Shown piece by piece: positions 51,402 through 63,655 of a stretch of 64,000 nucleotides of DNA (within the stretch, counting starts at the first letter, position 1; the number at the start of each line of letters is the position of its first letter). Origin of the DNA: Panaeolus papilionaceus (taxonomy: Eukaryota > Basidiomycota > Agaricomycetes > Agaricales); contig JADNRZ010000009.1 of the NCBI GenBank assembly GCA_015501605.1, positions 1,240,001-1,304,000 of the forward strand, written 5' to 3'. The notes beneath the pieces were generated by a model. It was given only the letters and a program-made list of their open reading frames with translations. It ran no database searches and had not been told where the DNA came from. A program made the translations under genes and the position numbers.

Positions 51402-53015
51402 TCAAATACCTGCCGTGTCCAGGAGTGTCAAGTCGCCCCAAGAGTCAGTCACCAGTCTGATAGGGATGGTCATCTGAAGCTCCAACAGGGGAGAGGGTTT
51501 GAGATTCGGCGGTGATAATGCTAGTGCGATGAAGTCCTGTTTGAGAAATGCCAAAAGGAAGGATGGCACCCTTGGCATTAGCAAACACTGTAACAGATGA
51601 CCTTGACAAGTAGCCAGGGACGCAGTTTTGAATGGCTTACCTTGACATGGACGTTGGCAGCATTGAAACCGCCGACAGTGATGTCATTTTCTTCAGTCGC
51701 CTTGAGCTCTCCTTCCCAGTCGACATGACCATCTCGACAACCTTGTGTCGTCGTGCAGCAGCTCGAGAGATGAGGGGGAAGTGGATTGACGGTGCCCTCA
51801 CGCAGCACCACGTTTCTCCAAACGTTTTCACCCTGTGTCGTCACTGATATTTGTCTCAGAATGTAAACGCGGAGCAATGGTTTTGTTGGTGTTGATTTGT
51901 TCGAAACAACGGTGTTCTGGGAGTCGAGCGATGTCACTCTGTCTAGATTACAGGCCGAGAAGAGATCACTGAGAGTGCAAGTGCTTCCGGCTAGTTGGAT
52001 GTGGAATGGAATCGTGTCAGTCATGCCATAGACTCTGCCTGCAGGTATGAAGAGCTACCAAACCGCAATGTCAATATCTGTGATTGTGGGCGACTCTAAA
52101 ACGATAGACGTACATGGCAGGTAACTGGCTTAATCTCGGTGTTGGGTCTGGACTTGAGCGTGGTGACTGCCTGATACCATTCCTCTGGCGATGTCTTGAC
52201 TGAAGAGAAGAAACATGGTCGGGGGACGATCGGTCTGTGGGCTCGTGTACGAGGCACATATTGGAAAGGCACATAAATGCTGAACGAGGACAAGACCATT
52301 GATCGATGAGCGAAGAATGATATTAAGAGGTCGATCAGGAACGTACTGTTTTGTTTTTGGGAAGATGTCTAGTTTCTTGTGGCGTATCCTGGTGATGGAG
52401 AAGTGAACGTTGTACAACGACCTCACCATCAATGTCGAGATCCCATCGAGATGTTGGTGGTACGATGGGGGGAGAGGGAATTCTTTGTCGTTGTGTTTGA
52501 AGTGTGTAGGCAGAACAGAGGAGAACACTAGTTGATCTTGGCACCCTTCTCGTGAAGAGCAGCTGTCAAAGAGGGTGTAGCTTTCGTTGAGCATTTTCAC
52601 AGTTTCACCACCCCCTTCAGAGGTCAGGATGTCCAACTTGGCCTCGATCTGTGAACGCGTTAGGTGGGAAGTGGGGTATTAAGTGGTCAAAGCGACTCAC
52701 TTTCATTAGAACGCGCGTCACCGTGTGAGGCTGCTCGAGGAGCAGTGTCCCATGCACAAGACCATGACGGCCGTAAACCGGTGTCGAGATTCCTTCTTCC
52801 TGTTCGTTGAGGACCACGGTCGTCCTTCCAGCATTCCTAATAAAAGTCGAGGTCGGTGTCGAACGCGAAGCTCGCGATCGAGGCGTGTGCTCCAAGCTCT
52901 GCTCACCACACGCAAGCTCGACAGAGTACGAAGGTAGTGTCAAGAGATCGCGTGGTGTCAGAGAGTAGGCAGGTAGATCAGTGGTATTCGAGATGTTCGG
53001 GTAAAGGAAATCCAT
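51402..53015 (-). CDS. Arrestin-like protein (basidiomycete family)
   Basis: Predicted arrestin-fold adaptor. The protein of about 460 residues begins MDFLYPNISNTTDLPAYSLT and has a beta-rich N-terminal half (LPSYSVELACGEQSL, YGRHGLVHGTLLLEQ, TRVLMKIEAKLDIL) and a second half with FIPAGRVYGMTDTIPFHIQL, LLRVYILRQISVTTQ and LLELQMTIPIRLVTDSWGDL, the alternating strand pattern of fungal arrestins. N-terminal PAYSL resembles the start of many members. Five introns or so. No PPxY motif was seen in the parts read, though the neighbouring membrane gene has one. Its substrate is unknown. Confidence 0.72.
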
Positions 53016-53756
53016 GTGAGAAGTCAGGGTGGAGGACGGGGAGCGTCAATGAAAAATAAAGAGGGAGAAGGCGACGATTTTAAGTATACCATTTTGTATG
53101 AATCTCTGCCTTGGGTCTGAATAAAGAAGGAATTCAGGAGTGAGTCATTGACATATCCCAGTTTGAACGGACTTGTACCTGATCTGACCTATTGCTGACA
53201 CAGCTCCAAATATCCAAAGCCACCGAAAATATATTTCAAATCCGACGCTCCGAGATTCTAGGAATGGCGAATTTGTGCGTGCCTGTGAAAGGTTGGGTCT
53301 CAATGATGACTCAAGCATTTCCTCATGATCCGGTCGCGTCTCTAGGGGGTTCATTTTAACCGCTCGTCTACTAGCGCTGCCTCGTTACCTGGTACCATGC
53401 ATAGATCGTCCGCGGTCTTGAATTTACAGCACATATTAAAACACAGCATAAAATTACTGAATAACAAAAAAAAAAAAAAAACAACAAAACACGACTCTCA
53501 AAAGGAATGAGTGATACAAAGTACATACTGGTAGTGAACAGTCATTTAAGCGCCCTTCCAAGTAGCCAAGTATTTGAATTTGAACGCATCAATGCGAAAT
53601 ACGGAATGACGGCCCATTATAAGGCTCCTAAAAGCTGCAAGAAAAATTCGAGAATGAACATCTGGGGTGCAACTGTTATTTTCAATCCTCGTAAGGTAAT
53701 TCCAAATATCAAAGAAAATGGAATCTCACAATTTGTTAAAGCGACATCATCGTCAA
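53016..53756. other. Intergenic with an A-rich tract
   Basis: Holds a run of about 17 A at 53467-53483. No reverse-transcriptase remnant or target duplication was found beside it. Small frames here are not convincing. Confidence 0.45.
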
Positions 53757-54731
53757 TCACGCTCTTGGTACGGAGCTTGATGGATTTGCTTCCAGGCGGT
53801 TGAGGGTCTCCTCCAATCTCTGTTCCCTCACGGTACCCAGAACTTCCAAGTCCTCATCCCTACTTGAGTAACTCATGGGCCGCTCCGTTGCTGACGTGGC
53901 TTGGCTCTCGCCAGACACAGGGCGTTGCGCTCGCAAACTGTCTCTGAGGAAACCGGCCAGAAGCAGAGTGCTCCCGCGAGTGTTTCCATATGCAGGTGGT
54001 GGTGATGCCGCAATGAGATGGTCTTCGACATCTCCAGTACCGACTCCACTCTGGGCCAAGGCAGCAGCATAGGTAGGCAATGGCGGCCTGTTCCAAGGTG
54101 CAAGCGACATCGCGGTATCTGGGCTCATCGGTAGATTTCGATGACGCGGAAGGATCTCGCCTGGATGAAGGTAGCTATAACGTTCGCCACGCAATCGGAA
54201 TATGCGTCGCTCCAGGAAAACGATCTCTGTGACGACGACGACCACGAATACGACATGGACGAAAATAGCGGAGGTCCCTGATAACGATGGGCCATTTGAG
54301 AGTTTTCTCATCAATTCGGCTGCGAATATCCATCCTACTATGGTCCCAACCAGCAGAAGAAATTGGACGATAAAAACACAGAGTGTGCCGAGTTGAAATC
54401 CCGCAATAATACAAGGTCCATTTGGTTGTTGTTTGACAGGTGAGGTGGGCGTTGAAGGTGCAATAAGTTGATCATTAGATGGAGAGGTGGTGCCAGCGGT
54501 GGCAGGTTCAGTTGCCGATGTCGCTGGCGTTTGGGCCTCTCGATCTGCTGGATGTCGGGCAGGTAGAGTTGGAGTTGCCGGCGTCTCAACACCCGCAGGG
54601 GTCGAGTGAGCGCATTCTACATATCCGATTTCGCCCCTTTTTGAAGGTAGCGGGCCTGCTTGGGGTCGCTGTTCCTTGTCAGATGCCCCGTCCTGAGCAG
54701 GTTGTCGGATAGCAGGCTCTGGTGATGACAT
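53757..54731 (-). CDS. Two-pass membrane protein with PPxY-type motif, unknown function
   Basis: Family not recognised. The intronless frame encodes 324 residues. A disordered Pro/Thr/Ala-rich N-terminus (about 1-105) precedes two membrane segments (FQLGTLCVFIVQFLLLVGTI and AIFVHVVFVVVVVTEIVFLE) with a short loop. The second half is cytosolic by charge, with RRIFRLRGERY just after the membrane, and carries PPAY in SPPPAYGNTRG, a possible WW-domain ligand, plus a C-terminal helix (VREQRLEETLNRLEANP). The layout resembles fungal adaptors that recruit Nedd4/Rsp5-type ligases. It lies next to the arrestin gene on the same strand. Confidence 0.62.
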   Translation of the reverse strand: MSSPEPAIRQPAQDGASDKEQRPQAGPLPSKRGEIGYVECAHSTPAGVETPATPTLPARHPADREAQTPATSATEPATAGTTSPSNDQLIAPSTPTSPVKQQPNGPCIIAGFQLGTLCVFIVQFLLLVGTIVGWIFAAELMRKLSNGPSLSGTSAIFVHVVFVVVVVTEIVFLERRIFRLRGERYSYLHPGEILPRHRNLPMSPDTAMSLAPWNRPPLPTYAAALAQSGVGTGDVEDHLIAASPPPAYGNTRGSTLLLAGFLRDSLRAQRPVSGESQATSATERPMSYSSRDEDLEVLGTVREQRLEETLNRLEANPSSSVPRA

Positions 54732-55937
54732 TCTGAAAGAATGTAACGGCCAGCGTTACGAAAGGTAATAAAACAGAGCACAGCTCTCGGAAATTAAAGA
54801 AAACAATGAGGCGAACAATGTGCCAGCGTAGGGCTGAACTGTGAAGGTGGGGGAACGACACTGACCTTGATTGATTCCTCTCTCTGACTGGTTCATGACT
54901 AAGCTCCCTGTGAGAAGCTGCAACGGTTGTCACGGTTCTCTATCCTGACAACCAACCAGACGCTCAACGTTCAAAAAAAGTACTTTTATAATTACAGTAT
55001 ACATATTTATCGACGAATGACAACGAAGTCGTTTAGACGCATTCTGGTTGTAGAATGAGAGCTGTTGAAAGCGTTGAACATGATGGTCCGATTCCGCTAA
55101 TCAACACAGACGTCGAGAACACATAGATCCAGAAAAAGACCGTCATCCATCGGACAGGTGTCCGATAATTGGCTGCGAGCTTCCAAGGTTGAGCTCAGTC
55201 AGCAAATCCTCATAAAGCGCGCAACGTGCCCTGTATCCGTAAATCTATACGTTCGAACTGATAAATTGCGTGCTGGAGTAGATCCTTGTCTACCCTGATC
55301 AATACGATCTTGAATTCGGAATACGCGTCCAAGCTGACAAACGTTGGAGTATAATTTGAAAATACTGGCCCGTTCATCGCACGCACAGCAGGGCACCGTT
55401 CATACTACACCACCATGACTCGGTGTGGGAGTCGCTCAATTTACAGCAAACATGAAGGGCATCCTCGATTGTTTTAGAGGCAGCAAACGGAAAGAGAACG
55501 GAATATCTAGCGTCAGGATTGAAAATCATTAAAGACAGGATATCAACCAAGAGGAAGTCCAATCCCGCAGATATTCCGGAGCTTGAAGCTGCAGCAGCGT
55601 ATTATATCGTATATGGTATGTCTTGCTGAGCAATTTTCACCAGTGACCATATACAACAAGATAGCTAAGATCGTGGTAAGTTACCACAACAAATGAGACC
55701 GGTGAAAAAATGAAGGGTACTTACTTGTACGCGACGGGATGCCGCAAAATTGGGCCGCCGGAACTACTGAACTGACTTCGATGGTCCTCGAAGCGCGGAC
55801 TTCTCGAGTCTTTTACTCAACTAGTGCAGTCCTCGAAACAGATAACGCCAAGGATAGCCTGCTTGGAAGCCAGTTAAGGAGAAAGCGATGTCGAAATATA
55901 ATGCGGATTATAATAGATTACACAGGTTAAAGAAAAA
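54732..55937. other. 1.2-kb region without a recognised gene
   Basis: A 53-codon open stretch on the plus strand (about 55453-55617, containing IKDRISTKRKSNPADIPELE) looks vaguely coding and ends at a plausible donor, but no start or partner exon was found. It may be a gene remnant. Confidence 0.35.
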
Positions 55938-57877
55938 TTATTCTGGTCGTGGTTCAGGTCGAGGGACTATCTGCCCAAGATCTATAACCGTATAGAAAGA
56001 GAAAGTTTTAGTTTCCGGCGCCTTTGAGCTGGAATGTCTAGAAGGGCCTTCTAGATCCATACTCTCCGAAGGAGTGGGATCGTCAGAACGGTAGGTGTAA
56101 GAAACCAACATATTAAACTAAATACGAAACACTGGTTTAGCTCCACGAGTCGGGACATGCATAGTTTTTTTTTCTGACTCACCTTCACATTTCCCCTCGC
56201 TTCTTTACCAATCACCACCTCCCCACCAATCACTGTTTTGTTCGCCCTTTTTTCCAAAACACCAACAGTCTTTGATTTCCCTCGTCCATCTGTCTCCCTG
56301 CCTCCCCGACCCATCGGCTCATCGTTCTCATCGAACATATCTTCATCGTCCTCGTACTCCCAAGCTTCCGCGAACGCTGCAACAGTAAACGATGACGTAG
56401 GTAGTGAAATCGCAAACGGTGGCCGTCTGGCTTTCTCTGGGGACTGCCCTTCTTTGGCTGCAGCAGTGGAAATATGCATACGCTGAACAGACAAACGGAC
56501 TTGTATGGGGTCATACAGAGGGTTGCTCAACGCCAGGTGGAAGGGATATGTTCTACCAGCCTGCATATCTGACGCCGAATTCTTGTCGTCTTCTGTTGCA
56601 GTGGTCGATTTCGCGAGTGATCGTTTAGCAAGTTCAGACATAGAGCGTTGTGCGTGCGGAAGAGTAACAGTGATAGCGGGGAGATAGTTGGCAGCGACGA
56701 GTTTGATTTTGTACCTCACAGACTGAGCTTTCTGTTCAGGTTTGATGAGAATATGGGCACAGGCCGGACATCGCTTTGAATGTTTGGAATGCAAGGGTAT
56801 TCGTAAAGGTCTTAGCTCCCTATTTCAATCGATATATCAGATTTGATAAATGTAATAAACGATGGACATACTGGGTCTGAAGGGGAGTCACCCAACTATT
56901 TGCCCACCTCTGCTCCATCGTCGATATCTGGTTGATATCCTTCAATCGACGCAGCGTCTCAGTATCAGCATCCCCTCCACCCATATTCACAGCATCAGCT
57001 TTCAAGATCTCGAAACGACTTCTGTACTCGGCCATCTCATCCTTATTGATGCTTCTGTCCTTGCCACTTCCAGCCTTTCCTGATGTACTCCGCGCAAGAG
57101 GGTTGTATTTGCTAACGCCGGGGATGTCACGAGCCAATGCGGCCGATGCAGCAGCTGTAATAGAGGCGGAATGAAGATGATGTGAGTGGGCTGCGCTGCT
57201 CGGGTGATGAGCGGGCGCATGTCCTGTCAGCGTAGAAGAAGAAAGCGATGATGCACGTATGAAGGGTTCAAAGTGTTCCTTTAGACGGTCAAATTCTAGG
57301 GAATCTGGAGCGGTATCTTCGAACTTCTGCAGTTGGGCTGTATAAAGACGCGTGTTAGGTAGGAATACTTTGAACACATGAAACTGAATGAGCAAGGACG
57401 CACCAGCAAGACCTGTAGGTTTCTCGAACGTGATTCCAATTTCTGCTGAATCCCATCGGCAGTGGTTACAATACAAAAAGAACGGTGGTTCATTAAACGA
57501 CAACGGGGTGCGTCCATCGCCTGTATTCGGTGGGTCTGAGGCTACAACTGAGAGCGTGTTGCGGCAATTAGGGCACATGAAGCAATTCCGTGCGCATCTA
57601 CAATGCTCAAGTATTAAAAATACAAAACTGCCTGAACCACGCACCTGTTCTTTTCTGCGCGTACACTGGCGCTGGGTACCTCGAATAGACAGTTTGGGCA
57701 ATAGTATGAGCTTACTTCGATAGATACACATCGGTTACAGCGAACCGCGTCGCATTCTTCACAAAAGAACAAGGTGTGCAGGGGATGAAAGCTATAGGAT
57801 GACGATGGAAGATGAGGCGGTGGTGGTATAGGAGATGGTGATAAACATTGACAGTGATACAGAATACTTGGAGGCAT
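55938..57877 (-). CDS. Dynactin subunit 4 (p62)
   Basis: Pointed-end component of the dynactin complex that links cargo to dynein. The zinc-binding N-terminus has HTLFFCEECDAVRCNRC, YYCPNCLFEVPS, NCFMCPNCRNTL and, further on, FLYCNHCRWDSAEIGI. A coiled region follows (MAEYRSRFEILKADAV), then a segment with PLRIPLHSKHSKRCPAC and SVRYKIKLVAANYLPAITV typical of the family, then FHLALSNPLYDPIQVRL and PPFAISLPTSSFTVAAF. The last exon, after an intron closing ARGNVK, runs FNMLVSYTYRSD to TFSFYTVIDLGQIVPRPEP, the conserved C-terminal end. Roughly 500 residues. Confidence 0.9.
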
Positions 57878-58135
57878 TGTGGGTCAAGTCGAAGATCCAA
57901 AGCTAATCATATAATTTAGCGACCGTCCGACTCTTCTCACGAGATCTTCACTTCCGTCTACTCACCATGATCAATAGTTTCTTCCACACATTCATACCAC
58001 CGGGCAACAGCAATACCCGGATTTCTCCTTAGGTTTAATTCAAAACGATATAAAACCAGTAAGTGACATAAATCGTCGGTTGCCAATCTTTAACCATTAA
58101 ACATATCAACCCCTAGTCGATTCGTTCCAGCGAAA

Positions 58136-59308
58136 ATGTCGTTGAAATCGTCAGGAATAGAAGGCATTATGGGCTTTATACAGCCGCGTCTGTCATTACA
58201 GGCAACCCAGTCCAAGGCGGCACTTACTCTGGGCATCCTATCTCTCGCATTTACGTTGCACAAACTCGTCAACTCAAAGCCGAGCCGTAAAGCCCAAATT
58301 GCAGCCCACAAAGAGCGTGTCGTCGTCCTCGGTGCAACCAGCGGTATCGGACGCGAGGTAGCCTTACAATACGCGCGCAGAGGTGCTCGTGTTTGTATCG
58401 TTGGACGGCGAAAGGAACTCGTCGACGAGGTTGAGGGCGAGTGTACCGCACAAAGGAACGCCGTCCTCGGCATCCGTGGACCCATATACGAGGAAGGGAA
58501 GGCTGTCATCGGGACCGTAGGAGATTTTACCAGTGCAGAAGATATGGTGCGCCTTCGGGAGCTCATAGAAAAAGGCAAGTCTCCTACATATCCATAACCC
58601 GTATTACCTAGCGCTTAACTTCGCGATTTTTCTGCGATTGCAGAATGGAAGGGAATCGACACCCTCGTCGTCTCAGCTGGCGTGTCGGCACTGCGACCTC
58701 TGATGGAAGTTGCGGGTGTTGAGAACGCCGAGGAGCAAGCCACCCTCGACGGCATTCAAAATTCTATCAATGTGTCAAACGCCGCGATCAAGGGCAACTT
58801 CACGGGTCCTCTCGTAGCGGCAGTCACCTTTGTGCGTTGTCTACGACTCAATCGTCATTACGGCTGCTAAAGTTTGGAAATGTTTCTGTAGGTTCCTCTC
58901 CTAACAAAAACATCTGCATCACCCGCTATCCTCCTTGTTTCGTCTCTTGCAGCGTTGATCCCCGCACCAACGCGAACGCTATACGCAGCAACCAAGGCAG
59001 CTTCTTTGCTCCTCTATCAAGCCCTCTCCATTGAGCACCCCAAAGTCACCATCACCAATGTCGTTCCATCGACCGTTGAAGGTGACTTCCGTACCTCTGC
59101 TGTTGATGGCGGAAAGGTGAGGGAAGCAGACCCGTCCAAGACAGGACTCAAGAGAGTAGCTGTTGCGAAACGGTGTCTGGACGCTGTGGACGGGCGGGAA
59201 AAGACTGTTTGGATGCCCGGGACGATGAGATGGGCACATTTGTTGTATTGGTTTTTCCCAGCATTCGTTGAGGGGAAGGCTAGGAAGAAGTATAATTTTA
59301 CGAATTGA
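58136..59308 (+). CDS. Short-chain dehydrogenase/reductase (SDR), membrane-associated
   Basis: NAD(P)-dependent oxidoreductase resembling fungal 11-beta-HSD-like or ketoreductase SDRs. A hydrophobic stretch near residues 28-44 (AALTLGILSLAFTLHKL) could anchor it to a membrane. The Rossmann motif is VVVLGATSGIGREVALQYA, followed by VCIVGRRKELVDEV; then LVVSAGVSALRPLM, and the active site with ILLVSSLAALIPAP and YAATKAASLL (Ser, Tyr-x3-Lys). A late helix ends WFFPAFVEGKARKKYNFTN. Intron 1 (58575-58643) appears to use a GC donor. Substrate unknown. Confidence 0.86.
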
Positions 59309-59520
59309 AGTGCTGTAATTATATGGTTAAAACAACCCAGCCAATTCACTCATACTTATCATGCACGACACTGGGTACTCAGAACCAGAGTTTAGGATCA
59401 GTAAGGGTGTAGTATTGTCAATAGTCAAATTGTACGGTAGTTAGCCTTCGTTAGTTAAAGATATATAGTGGTATACATATGGGCCTTGGTTTTCTAAATA
59501 TCTTCTCTGGCCACAAGCAT

Positions 59521-60747
59521 TTATAAATTAGCTTTAGGCTTGCCCTTGCGTTCGTTAACCTCCATAGGCAACGTCAGCGCCATCTGTGTGGCAGTCGCAA
59601 GGCAGAATTGGTTATCTCTCCAGTTCTCTGACACTTCGCCTTCTCCAATGTTAGTAGGTGCTGTCCAAACTTCCACGTAGACGTCATGTCTGCCCTGTGG
59701 ATGTGTCATAAAGCGGCCTTCTGAATATATTCCAACGGTACGGTCGGCGTGAATGGAAGAGGGAGGTGGTATTTTGTGTTTGAATTCCACCGATAGGGTG
59801 ACCGTCGGGAACCAGCTTTTAATTCAAAAACTGGTTAGGATGGGGTGTAACTCGCTTATTGAAGCAGACATACCTTGAACCTAGACCGGGCTTTTCACTT
59901 TTGGGTAGCAAGCTAGGGGTGTTTATAAACATGTCGACGAAAAACATGAGAGATGAGCTGGTTATTTTCTCTTCTTTATCGGTCAAAGTCAACCAAGCTC
60001 CCCACTCCAGCCCTCCTCCACCAACGGTAGAGCTATTGGTTCGGTTAGGATGATCGGGTTTATTTTTAGCTGCAATTTCAGCCTCCCGCGTCCACTGAAC
60101 TTCAGAGTGGAAAGCCCAACTTTTACGCATGGGTTGAATCGTTGCCTGAGAGGGATGGTCGTACAGAGGATGTCGCCTCGCATAGGACGATGGGGGCTGG
60201 AGGGTCAGCCTTAATTTGTCTTTGGGCAGGGGTTCATTAAGGCCGAATATCGTATGCGCCATAATTTTGACAACATTCTACATGCGGGGTAAATAGGGGT
60301 TACAATCCATGACCATGAAATTACTTACATCCTGCAGTAGTTCTGCAGTAAGGTTGGTGAGGCTTTCGCCTCTCTTGAGGACTCGGACTCGTACGGTGAA
60401 TGGAGTCGCGAGAGTAGCTCTTAGGAAATGCGCAGTAATATGAATTGGGTCGACATGGGAAGTGGTGGATTGGAATTCAATGCAGGACTGTAAAATTAGA
60501 GCAAGAGCATAGCCTGAACAGCAGCATGAGAATACGATATGATGCGTTTTGATACAAAGGCTATACCTCCATTCATTACACTGATGATAACATGAGAACG
60601 TGTTGGTTGAACGTTGTAAAAGAAGACCTACCTGCCGATGACCCAAGTTTTATCTGCGACACCTTGATATGTGATTTCGCCTGAGTTGTCATGACTTTTA
60701 ACGTCTGTAGTTGGGGTGACTCTGACAGCTTTATTGAAGGGTGCCAT
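59521..60747 (-). CDS. Thioesterase-like protein (hot-dog fold)
   Basis: Probable acyl-CoA thioesterase-like protein. The N-terminus reads MAPFNKAVRVTPTTDVKSHD and ITYQGVADKTWVIG, then after an intron SVMNGGIAF, the glycine-rich helix start expected of hot-dog domains. Next come DPIHITAHFLRAT and PFTVRVRVLKRGESLTNL, a typical first-repeat core, then VVKIMAHTIFG. The second half has LEWGAWLTLTDKEE and SLMFFVDMFINTP, then WFPTVTLSVEFKHKIP and VGIYSEGRFMTHPQGRHDVYVEVW, the second repeat, ending MALTLPMEVNERKGKPKANL. The family is inferred from these two hot-dog-like halves. Intron borders in the first part were chosen for frame. Confidence 0.7.
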
Positions 60748-61229
60748 GGGGGTAGACCGGTGGTTGAGTACTTGCAAGGGTAAGCAGAAGGATTTTCAGG
60801 AAAGTTGACGGTTAGTGCTTAAAGAATGACTGAATTGGTCAGATACCGGAAAGCTGTCAAACCGAAGGCCGGCAAACTCGTGTCTCTTCAGATATTGTAT
60901 CCATTATACCTTGTGAACCTTGGCATTGTCCGCATTGATACCGCAATATCTGTAACTTGATGATAATAGGAGACTTAAGTTTAAAGATAACTTTATTAAA
61001 ACCAACATGAATGGTTCAGGTTCAGAGTGATCATGATGATGATGGCAAAGAGGTTTATGTTGTGATGACCAAAAAAGGAGTGGTCTTTCAGTTTACATGT
61101 TTAGTTAGATGTACACTTTCCTTCAAACTGTTTCCTCCAACTTTTTATTCTTTTTGACTTTTTCGTTGTGTAAATCATCCACTTTCCTTAATTCAAATCC
61201 CTTTTCTTTCGTTTAATTCAGGATTTATA
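60748..61229. other. Divergent promoter between thioesterase and DHHC genes
   Basis: About 480 bp with T-rich sequence before the DHHC start. No gene was seen. Confidence 0.45.
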
Positions 61230-62723
61230 ATGTCACCGCGCGATCGACGGCCTCCACTCGTCTCTTTCTCAAGCACAGAACTACAGTCATTAACTTCACC
61301 CTACGACCCCAAATTACCCTCAGACGACCCAGACGCCGTTAGAAAGCGTTGGTATCATTACCTCCCCCTATGTGGTTTGTATTTCATATTTCAAATATTC
61401 CAATTGTATATTCACGAACTTATTGTGATTTCGCAGGCACTGTATTTTTTATTCTGGCACCCCAGCCTTCCTGGCTCTATGTTCTTGTTGATTTTCACCT
61501 CCAAACACTACGCCGACCTATTCTATTCACGATCCATTTATCTGTCTCATACTTGTTGACTTTCATGGCCTTCTCATCTTTAATTGTACTGGTCGCCAGG
61601 GACCCTGGCCCTGTCAGCTTCCCCCCTTCAAGATATGATTCCAATACAAATGATGACGAGGGCGAGGAAATGGGTCTAATGGATGCTTTGAATGACGATG
61701 ACGATTTCTCGTCTCCTGGAAAATGGTGCCGCAAATGCTGGGTGAGTTGAGAATCCCTCTTCAAAAGTCTAATACGATGTTACTAATCACACCCATACCA
61801 AAGGGCCCTAAACCAGAACGCGCCCACCATTGCTCTTTCTGTAATCGTTGTGTATTGAAAATGGGTTGGTAGTCACAAAATTTGTTGAAACTTAAACTTA
61901 TGTTTTTTATAGATCACCATTGTCCTTGGCTCGGAGCAAAATGCATTGTAAGCGCCTTGCATCTTTCACTGTGCAAAAGTACTCAAGCGTTTGCAGGGCC
62001 ACCGCACATACCCTGCTTTCGTTCATTTTCTCACTTGTATTAGTTTCCTGTCTTTGTACATTGCCGTCGTATCAGGCAACGCCCTCTGGTATGCCTTCCA
62101 TAACCCCTTCACCATTGTGAGCACATTATCATTTTCTGTTGCGCCTTCATGTTCCTGATCCCTTTCAGCATGAGTACACGCCTATACATGAACTTGCCCT
62201 CACTTTTATGGGTGCCGCATTCTTTATCATCGTCGGTTCTTTCGCAGCCTATCACATATACCTCACCTAGTACGTAAACGCCATCCTACCTTCCAGCATC
62301 ACGCTAATGCTACCAAAAGCACAAACCAAACTACCATCGAGAATATCACACCTTTCATCCTACTTCGCCATCTTCCTCGTCTACCACCGACGGGACATAC
62401 CCTCTCAGACCCTCCCCTAGAACCAGAACTCTCTGGTGCTCAACGAAGACTTGTCAAAGATGCACACCAACAGATCCATCTTTACGACCTTGGTTGGAGA
62501 AAGAATTTCAGTGAAGTCTTTGGCTGGAATCGTCCATATGGCTGGGTGTATCGCCTGTGGTATGGAGGCGCTTCGTGAGTCCCTTGAGCGCCTATTCACC
62601 TTCCTTCTCTAACATTTGTCTGACAGAAGCGGCGACGGTAAAACGTTCCCGCGCAATCCACGCTCACAGGAATTACTTGCGCGATTAGCTAACGAGTTGG
62701 TAAAGCTTGATGCAAACCGATGA
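61230..62723 (+). CDS. DHHC-type protein S-palmitoyltransferase
   Basis: Transfers palmitate to cysteines of membrane-associated proteins. The N-terminus is MSPRDRRPPLVSFSSTELQS; two membrane helices follow (AFSSLIVLVA is in the second). The cysteine-rich core reads WCRKCWGPKPERAHHCSFCNR, VLKMDHHCPWLGAKCIG (catalytic DHHC), then two more helices, YPAFVHFLTCISFLSLYIAV and FMGAAFFIIVGSFAAYHIYL. TNQTTIENI is the conserved TTxE region. The C-terminus includes KNFSEVFGWNRPYGWVYRL and ends KLDANR. Eight or so introns, one splitting the core at MDHHC. It resembles PFA3/ZDHHC vacuolar or Golgi enzymes; exact subtype uncertain. Confidence 0.91.
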
Positions 62724-63655
62724 TCCGTTTCTGCAGTCACTCCTTTCACTCCTTGGCTCGAACTCTCTACAGTACACTTACAGCTATTTAATACTCGCGA
62801 GTTACACTAGGAACCCTGTTCATGGACCTTATCCGATTGTCCTTGTTATGCTTAATTTACTCGGATTTTCTCAATTGCCATTTCCGACCAAGACGCTGAA
62901 GGCGTGATGATTGCGTCTTACACCAATGTCCACGATATAAGACTCCACTGACCGCGACTTTTGCATCTTACACACTATCCCTCCCATACCTTACCCCTCA
63001 CCAACCAATGACGCTTTCTACTAATTTCAGACCCTCCACTCATGGGTTTTCTTGTCGCATGCCCTTCGACCTTTTCACCATAGCTGTCTCAAAATAGTGG
63101 ATCTCACATGTTGCTTGTCCTTGTTATAACTAGCCTCTCCATTTAGGCACGATACCACCTCATATGCCCGGGTTTTGCTTTGAAAGGGCACATCTCCAAA
63201 GGTATGTAACCCCCTCATCATACACCTTTATTGCGGCCATTCGCTGAACAAAACAAGTGTCTAAGATCCGGCTTACACACATGATAGGCTCGTGGGTTCC
63301 TTAATAATATGGGATTTGTCAGGACCTCTCCCATTCCTTTTCTGATGCCAGCGTGGCGTTTCGTGGTTAAATGTATACCGCTCGCCGTGATGGAAAGACA
63401 AGGATCAGAGTCACAGTGGCTTCGGAGCACCTACTTTTGGCCTTAAGGAACCAAATATTGAACCCCAGAAAACACAATGCGGGGATGAGTCTCGCGAAAG
63501 GTGTGACGTCACATGGGAGGGTCAAGGAGCTGCACTCAGTGCACTGTGTCGGTACGTGCCCAGATCAGGCTCCATTCTTATTTAAAGGGGCTGATAATAC
63601 TGGCTTTTCAGCTTAACTGGAACAATCCCTCCTTTGAGCGCTTTCCTATTCATTC
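62724..63655. other. Intergenic upstream of EGT1 with CRE palindrome
   Basis: No gene was recognised in 930 bp. A TGACGTCA palindrome lies at 63504-63511, 145 bp before the EGT1 start, beside TCTCGCGAAA, a one-mismatch form of the motif in the VPS37/RRP40 promoter. Confidence 0.45.
63504..63511. promoter_or_regulatory. CRE/ATF-type palindrome before EGT1
   Basis: TGACGTCA, perfect palindrome, 145 bp from the start codon; bZIP factors of the CREB/ATF family (stress response in fungi) bind this sequence. Confidence 0.45.

Noticed and set aside
53467..53800. A17 run as a retroelement poly-A tail, and the 98-codon frame after it
   Set aside because: No reverse transcriptase, target duplication or recognisable protein; the frame overlaps the end of the neighbouring membrane-protein gene.
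55374..55930. Small frames on both strands upstream of dynactin p62
   Set aside because: No domain, start or splice partner; kept only as a possible remnant.
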